Source of the DNA: Bacteroidales bacterium
GTDB taxonomy: Bacteria > Bacteroidota > Bacteroidia > Bacteroidales > WCHB1-69
Assembly (NCBI GenBank): GCA_024400835.1
Contig: JAKSMC010000017.1
Location: 1-64,000 of the forward strand
DNA: 64,000 nucleotides
Direction of reading: 5' to 3'
Shown here: positions 59,577 to 64,000 of the stretch, piece after piece
Numbering within the stretch: position 1 is the first letter of the stretch
Layout of the letters: each line of letters begins with the position of its first letter
Notes under the pieces: model-generated
What the model was told of the DNA's origin: nothing
Seen by the model: only the letters and a program-made list of their open reading frames with translations
Databases searched by the model: none
Program-made: the position numbers and the translations under genes

Positions 59577-60770
59577 CTATTGTTTCATAAAACTATGCAT
59601 GTCCACTTCCTGCCAATCATTTGCTCCTTCAATATGCATCCACAGATGCATCGTTTTGGGCTCATATACAAGTTGGTACACCGTGGCTGTATGCTTGGGG
59701 CCGTGTTCAGACATCGGGGTCTGCATGATTTGCTGCATTTGCGCGACATCAATATGGCCTTTGTATTTTTCCGCCATAGCCATCATATCCTTCCGGCGAG
59801 TGAATGACGCCCAGCTCTCCTCATCTGTAATGGCAGGGAAATTCCAACTGTCGCTCACATAGTGGTTGGTCATCACCATAAGTCCGTCAGGGGCGGCATT
59901 ATCCGCACGGGCCACACCCTGTGCGCACCACTCGTACGAGCGCGCCTCTTGCGCATCGGCAATTCCAATGATGTATGAAGCAAAGCCTCTGACTGTATGG
60001 AAAAAGGCATCGGCATATTCTAACGATTCGGCATCCATCAGCATAGTCAGGAGCTCCGTGGTGCTTGCCAAACGGTCAAACAGGATTTCCGTGCCCGCAG
60101 ACGGCATGCCGTTGTTGAGCTCCAAAAACAAGCCCTTTTCGTTCATGGCGTTTACCGCATAAATCTCTCCGGCATAACCAATTGTAGCCGTTGCCAACGC
60201 ACCGTCAGACGGATGATATACCACAATCACGATATCTTTGAAAAGTTCTTGGAAGCCAGGCGCATCATAATTTCTACCATAGACCAGATTGCCAGAGGCA
60301 TACGGTCCCCACGCGGCCATGGCGCTACAATTGAAAACAGCAGCCGAGTATTCCACTGCATTCACTAACTTCAGCTGCTGCAAAGTCAGTCCGGACGTTT
60401 CGGCCATGCCATCAATCAATTGCTTCAGGCGAGCCGGATATTTCGAATAAAGCATTTCCGATATACCATGCACATTGACAATGGTATCGGAACCGCTTTC
60501 AATTTTTGGCAAAAGGAAATTCTGGTAAATATCCTGAAGGCAGGATGCTACAAGATATCCGTATTGGCGGCCCATCTCTTTCCATGTTCCATGCAAATCC
60601 AAAACCTTTACCCCGTTTTTCTCAGTCACATTGCCACCTTCAAAAGTGCGACTATGATCTCCCTTTGTCAATGGATAGGAATCTGAAAACATATTGTTGC
60701 CAAACGACGTTCCAACAAACGACGCACATATTATTGCAAATGCCATATTCTTAATACGTAAGAGTTTCAC
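59577..60770 (-). CDS. secreted C45-family Ntn hydrolase-like protein
   Basis: 397 residues. It resembles acyl-CoA:6-aminopenicillanate acyltransferase/peptidase C45 proteins: DLHGTWKEMGRQYGYLVASC, then the probable autoprocessing Cys in FNCSAMAAWGPYASGNLVYG, followed by RNYDAPGF and YAGEIYAVNAMNEKGLFLEL. Such enzymes self-cleave before the Cys and then hydrolyse amide bonds; the substrate is unknown. The start is uncertain: GTG at 60770 gives a good signal peptide (KLLRIKNMAFAIICASFVGT-SFG) and fits a TATTTTTG -7 box at 60794-60801, which excludes the longest frame; ATG at 60746 is also possible. Confidence 0.75.
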   Translation of the reverse strand: MKLLRIKNMAFAIICASFVGTSFGNNMFSDSYPLTKGDHSRTFEGGNVTEKNGVKVLDLHGTWKEMGRQYGYLVASCLQDIYQNFLLPKIESGSDTIVNVHGISEMLYSKYPARLKQLIDGMAETSGLTLQQLKLVNAVEYSAAVFNCSAMAAWGPYASGNLVYGRNYDAPGFQELFKDIVIVVYHPSDGALATATIGYAGEIYAVNAMNEKGLFLELNNGMPSAGTEILFDRLASTTELLTMLMDAESLEYADAFFHTVRGFASYIIGIADAQEARSYEWCAQGVARADNAAPDGLMVMTNHYVSDSWNFPAITDEESWASFTRRKDMMAMAEKYKGHIDVAQMQQIMQTPMSEHGPKHTATVYQLVYEPKTMHLWMHIEGANDWQEVDMHSFMKQ

Positions 60771-60793
60771 AACATCAATTTGATAAGCAGCTG

Positions 60794-60801
60794 CAAAAAT
60801 A
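60794..60801 (-). promoter_or_regulatory. -7 box for C45-like gene
   Basis: TATTTTTG on the minus strand, lying inside the longest open frame and arguing for the shorter start. Confidence 0.5.
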
Positions 60802-60856
60802 ACAAATTTGAAAAATCTCATCACTTAATCCTATATCATCTAAATCTGATATTTTG

Positions 60857-60864
60857 TATTTTTG
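60857..60864 (+). promoter_or_regulatory. -7 box for double-GNAT locus
   Basis: TATTTTTG, 60 bp before the ATG at 60925. Confidence 0.55.
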
Positions 60865-60924
60865 CGGCATTATTAATTTTTTAATTATCCACGAAATAAT
60901 ACACCACTAATTTTCTACAAAATA

Positions 60925-61450
60925 ATGGCAACTGACAGAATACTTTTACGACATTGGCAAGAAGCTGACGCCGAGACGCTTTTCAAATACGCCTCCGACC
61001 CGGACGTGGGGCCGCAGGCGGGCTGGGCTCCGCATCAATCGGTGGAGGAGAGCCGACAGATTATCCGAGAGATTTTCGGCCAAGACTTTATGTGGTCCAT
61101 CATTTGGAAAGAGACCGGCGAGCCTATCGGCTGCGTGGGCTATCTGCCTTCCGGTATGGGAAATATTGAAATGGGTGACAACGATGGCGAAGTGGGATAT
61201 TGGATGGCTGCCCTACTGGAACCGAGGCATCTGCACCGAAGCCCTGCGTTTGGTCGTGGATTATTGCTTTACTGTTAAGGACTTCGACACGCTTTGGGGC
61301 GATTTCTTCGTGGATAATCCCGCCTCCGGTCGCGTGATGGAGAAATGCGACTTCCAGGACACAGGCAGAGAACTCTATTGCGAGCATCTGTATGGCGGCA
61401 GTGAACGCTTAGTGAGAGTCTTGAAACTGAACAACTATTGTAAAAATAAA
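60925..61450 (+). pseudogene. GNAT acetyltransferase domain 1, frameshifted
   Basis: The frame from ATG at 60925 encodes a GNAT N-terminus (DRILLRHWQEADAETLFKYA; TGEPIGCVGYLPSG; GDNDGEVGYWM). At about 61210 the similarity jumps by +1 to PYWNRGICTEALRLVVDYCF, the acetyl-CoA loop and following helix, then DTLWGDFFVDNPASGRVMEK and CDFQDTGR. Read straight, it ends after 117 residues with a nonsense tail. The +1 frame runs on without a stop into domain 2, so the intact locus would encode a double-GNAT protein of about 350 residues. Frameshift by mutation or by assembly error are both possible. Confidence 0.75.
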
Positions 61451-61981
61451 ATGGAGAAACAAATTGTCATTCGACCGGCTTGCGAACAAGATTATGAGTT
61501 TATTTTGAAAACGAACTTGGATAACGTCGAGGTTTTGTCACCGATGAATGCCGACAGATTGAAATTTTTGGCTACTATGACCGAGCAGTTCCTCGTGGCA
61601 GAAGTGGATGGCCAATCGGCCGCCTTCCTGATGGCTTTGCGCGAGGGCGCCGACCGCTATGATAGCGAGAACTACCGCTGGTTCTCAGCAAAGTACGACT
61701 CTTTCCTGTATGTGGATAGGATTGTCATTGCGGAACCTTACCGACACTTGGGCATTGGCACCCGTTTGTATCAGGCTGTGTTCGACCACGCCAAGGAACT
61801 CCACATTCCCTTCGTCACTTGCGAAGTGGATACTCTTCCCTACAACGAAATCAGCTTGAATTTCCATAAGAAGATGGGATTCCGGGAAGTCGGTACGCAA
61901 TATGTGCATCTCAACGGCGTGACAGTTTCCCTGCAGGAAGCGAGAGTCAATGAAGAATGTATAATGAATAATGAACAATGA
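61451..61981 (+). CDS. GNAT acetyltransferase domain 2 (or stand-alone GNAT)
   Basis: 176 residues from ATG at 61451. IVIRPACEQDYEFILKTNLD, then LYVDRIVIAEPYRHLGIGTR with the acetyl-CoA P-loop-like R-x2-G-x-G-x, and ISLNFHKKMGFREVGTQYV, a full GNAT core. The same frame is open upstream through the second half of domain 1, so it may be the C-terminal half of a fusion. Its last residues (VNEECIMNNEQ) derive from an ATAATGAATAATGAACAATG microsatellite-like run, suggesting the original stop was replaced. Confidence 0.8.
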   Translation: MEKQIVIRPACEQDYEFILKTNLDNVEVLSPMNADRLKFLATMTEQFLVAEVDGQSAAFLMALREGADRYDSENYRWFSAKYDSFLYVDRIVIAEPYRHLGIGTRLYQAVFDHAKELHIPFVTCEVDTLPYNEISLNFHKKMGFREVGTQYVHLNGVTVSLQEARVNEECIMNNEQ

Positions 61982-62006
61982 ATTTAGGATTCGCAAGTTG
62001 ATTTGA

Positions 62007-62059
62007 ATCGGCTCAAAAATAGTGTTATTTTAATAATTATCGGCTCGATTTGAGCTGAT
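62007..62059. promoter_or_regulatory. candidate operator with three half-sites before Fic gene
   Basis: ATCGGCTCAAA at 62007-62017, then the palindrome ATCGGCTC-GATTT-GAGCTGAT at 62039-62059. All share ATCRGCTC. The cluster ends 17 bp before the -7 box at 62077-62084. Confidence 0.6.
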
Positions 62060-62076
62060 AACCGAAGGAAAAGTTG

Positions 62077-62084
62077 TATTTTTG
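62077..62084 (+). promoter_or_regulatory. -7 box for Fic gene
   Basis: TATTTTTG, 24 bp before the ATG. Confidence 0.6.
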
Positions 62085-62108
62085 CACCGAATAATAATTA
62101 TCAATAAT

Positions 62109-63143
62109 ATGGATAAAGCAAGAGAAATACAGCAGTTTGTGCATTTCCATCCGAGTTCTTCACGCGAAGAAATCGCCCAAGGCATCCTTTTTGAAGGTAG
62201 CGATGCCACGCTCAAGCGCCTGATAGCCTCGTTGGTAGCTGAGGGGAGCCTGGTGGTGGAAGGCAAGGGCCGGGCCACACGCTACAGCCTGTCACCTCAG
62301 GCACATCTGCTGATGCCGCTCAATCTCGACACCTATTTTGCCCAAGATATCGATGAGCGCCAAATACAGACATCCTTCAACTTTGACCTCATCCGCCAAC
62401 AACTGCCTCAGATCAATCTATTCTCGAATGAGGAACAAAGGCTCCTTGATAACTTGCAGGTCGAATTTCGCGAACATATAGGGGCAATGACCGAAAACGA
62501 ATACCGCAAAGAGATGGAACGTCTGGGTATCGATCTGAGCTGGAAATCGTCGCAGATAGAGGGCAATACCTATTCACTGCTTGAGACCGAACGGCTGCTG
62601 CGTGAAAGCAGAACCGCCGACGGCAAGACCAAAGAGGAGGCCGTGATGCTGCTCAACCACAAGGACGCGCTCCGCTTTGTGTTAGACAATCCCGACTATC
62701 TGCAACAGCTGAGCATAGGCCATATTGAGGACATCCACCAGCTGCTGACAAAAGAACTGGCAGTAGATAAGGGCATCCGTCGCCGACGTGTAGGCGTTAC
62801 CGGCACCAACTATCGACCTTTAGACAACGAATTTCAGATACGCGAAGCACTATGCGACACCTGCGAACTGATCAACGGCAAAGCGAATGTATTCGAGAAG
62901 GCGCTGCTGGCGTTGGTACTAATTTCGTACATACAGGCCTTTGCCGACGGCAACAAGCGCACAGCGCGCATCACCAGCAATGCCCTGCTGATAGCCAACG
63001 GCTATTGCCCATTGAGTTTCAGGACAGTGGATTCCATCGACTACAAGAAAGCAATGCTGGTCTTTTATGAGCAGAACAATCTCTACGCTTTCAAGCAGAT
63101 ATTCATCCAGCAGTTCGAGTTCGCCGTGAAGGAATATTTCTAA
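62109..63143 (+). CDS. Fic family protein with N-terminal winged helix
   Basis: 344 residues. An N-terminal ~70-residue winged-helix-like region (AREIQQFVHFHPSSSREEIA; LKRLIASLVAEGSLVVEGKG) could bind the operator at 62007-62059. The Fic core follows. An inhibitory helix motif SSQIEGN (Ser-x3-Glu-Gly, residues ~147-153) precedes it. The catalytic loop reads IQAFADGNKRTAR (~275-287), where the canonical form is H-P-F-x-D-G-N-[GK]-R: the His is Gln. Fic enzymes usually AMPylate proteins, with this His as the base, so activity is doubtful, although I recall related Bacteroidetes proteins with Gln here. The start is ATG at 62109; a frame start upstream lies in the leader. Confidence 0.85.
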   Translation: MDKAREIQQFVHFHPSSSREEIAQGILFEGSDATLKRLIASLVAEGSLVVEGKGRATRYSLSPQAHLLMPLNLDTYFAQDIDERQIQTSFNFDLIRQQLPQINLFSNEEQRLLDNLQVEFREHIGAMTENEYRKEMERLGIDLSWKSSQIEGNTYSLLETERLLRESRTADGKTKEEAVMLLNHKDALRFVLDNPDYLQQLSIGHIEDIHQLLTKELAVDKGIRRRRVGVTGTNYRPLDNEFQIREALCDTCELINGKANVFEKALLALVLISYIQAFADGNKRTARITSNALLIANGYCPLSFRTVDSIDYKKAMLVFYEQNNLYAFKQIFIQQFEFAVKEYF

Positions 63144-63267
63144 TACAATTCTTCGTCCCTGTATCCTCAACACGTATAATAAATCTTCAATGATAGTACC
63201 AGATGAAACGGATACGGTTTTTAAGAACACATAATGACATAGACAAAACAATAGACAAAACAACAAT

Positions 63268-64000
63268 ATGCGTAAACATTGGATTGACAATCTCAGATGG
63301 ACGACGGTGGTCCTGGTGCTCATCTACCACGTCTTCTATTTTTACAACAACAAAGGCGTCTTTGGAGGCATTGGCGGTTTTGTGGATGACCCTATGAAAC
63401 AGCCACAAGACGTGGTGATGTACATTCTTTATCCCTGGTTTATGATGCTCCTCTTTTTGGTGGCTGGCATCAGCGCCAGATATTCACTCGAGAAGCATTC
63501 AGCCAAGGAATTTATCAAATCGAGGACCCTGAAATTGTTGGTGCCCTCTACCATTGGTTTATTTTTATTTCATTGGATGACAGGATATTTTAACACCCGT
63601 ATTGCCAATCCTTTTGCTGGTTTGCCATTCATTATCCGTTGGTTGCTGTACGCTGTCAGCGGGACAGGTCCACTGTGGTTCATCCAAGATCTGTGGCTGT
63701 TCTCGTTGCTGTTGGTGCTCGTAAAAAAGATTGATGGCCGTGACCGATTCTGCAACTGGTGCAGCAAAACGCCTTCTTGGATGATTATTTTATTGGGATT
63801 GCTGGTGTGGATCGGTTCGCAGGCGCTCATTATGCACCCGCGTGTGGAAAGCGCCGATGGCTTGTACAACCTCTACAAGCCGCTGACCTATTTCATTCCT
63901 TTCCTGCTGGGCTATTTCGTCTTTTCACACGATGCAGTTCAAGAAAAGGTGGAAAAAATGCACATTCCCATGCTGATCTTCGCTGTGATTGCCTGTGTGG
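63268..64000 (+). CDS. acyltransferase family 3-like membrane protein, 3' end beyond window
   Basis: At least 244 residues, cut by the window end. Starts MRKHWIDNLRWTTVVLVLIY, with the family Arg/His pattern (NLRWTTVVLVLIYHVFYFYN) and several membrane helices (WFMMLLFLVAGISARYSL; LLVPSTIGLFLFHWM; SGTGPLWFIQDLWLFSLLLV; WMIILLGLLVWIGSQALIM; YFIPFLLGYFVFSH). Typical of OafA/YrhL-type O-acyltransferases that acylate surface glycans or small molecules at the inner membrane. The start follows CAACAAT at ATG 63268. The gap 63144-63267 to the Fic gene shows nothing else. Confidence 0.8.
   Translation, partial: MRKHWIDNLRWTTVVLVLIYHVFYFYNNKGVFGGIGGFVDDPMKQPQDVVMYILYPWFMMLLFLVAGISARYSLEKHSAKEFIKSRTLKLLVPSTIGLFLFHWMTGYFNTRIANPFAGLPFIIRWLLYAVSGTGPLWFIQDLWLFSLLLVLVKKIDGRDRFCNWCSKTPSWMIILLGLLVWIGSQALIMHPRVESADGLYNLYKPLTYFIPFLLGYFVFSHDAVQEKVEKMHIPMLIFAVIACV

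Noticed and set aside
1-64000. CRISPR array
   Set aside because: No regularly spaced repeat with unique spacers; tandem repeats seen are either coding (33 kb) or have 11-bp or heptad periods.

Overview
The window reads as a chromosomal segment of an anaerobic member of the Bacteroidales, probably an uncultured gut or rumen lineage. Evidence: promoters of the Bacteroidetes type (TAnnTTTG -7 boxes before most transcription units, once with a perfect TTTG-N19 -33 element), two secreted proteins with type IX secretion (T9SS) sorting domains of both A and B types, a TonB-dependent receptor with an N-terminal carboxypeptidase-like domain, a DUF4199 protein, a four-subunit 2-oxoacid:ferredoxin oxidoreductase and a methylmalonyl-CoA epimerase. 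I cannot name a species.

1-5.3 kb is an accessory island. It holds two copies of a Bro-N/antirepressor-like gene in a 955-bp direct repeat, a Panacea-domain antitoxin/toxin-like pair (panA-panT), two gene remnants, a lipoprotein, a small secreted protein, and five copies of a ~34-bp motif. The antirepressor promoters and the panAT promoter share the palindrome TTTTTGTATG-N7-CATACAAAAA. The only mismatch between the two 955-bp copies falls inside that palindrome. I see no integrase or transposase.

5.3-21.8 kb is core and catabolic: a T9SS type A cleaved-adhesin-like protein, a Na/phosphate cotransporter, dtd, a GH29 fucosidase and GH3 beta-glucosidase, asparaginase, LytTR regulator with endonuclease III, a long-chain acyl-CoA synthetase, an overlapping flippase-GT4-GT2 glycan operon and tRNA-His.

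21.9-33 kb: pepD, two hypothetical membrane proteins, cysS with a second acyl-CoA synthetase, a GT2-sigma factor pair, tgt, and an endonuclease/phosphatase with a polyprenol-phosphate mannosyltransferase-like GT2.

33-43 kb: a likely five-gene operon (DUF4199, GT2, third acyl-CoA synthetase, TonB receptor, and a secreted HMA-domain protein with a Cys/His-rich tandem-repeat tail), then mce, an ICMT-like methyltransferase, rplS, and a GC-rich dispersed repeat.

43-58.4 kb: dnaE, a NfeD-type membrane protease, umuD-umuC, a T9SS type B giant surface protein, an SDR, pyrC and the kor/vor operon. Several + strand genes here are preceded by degenerate heptad (AACTTTGA-like) intergenic tracts.

58.4-64 kb: a CDF exporter with a manganese-type signature, a C45-like Ntn hydrolase, a frameshifted double-GNAT locus, a Fic protein with Gln in place of the catalytic His behind a palindromic operator, and the start of an acyltransferase cut by the window edge.
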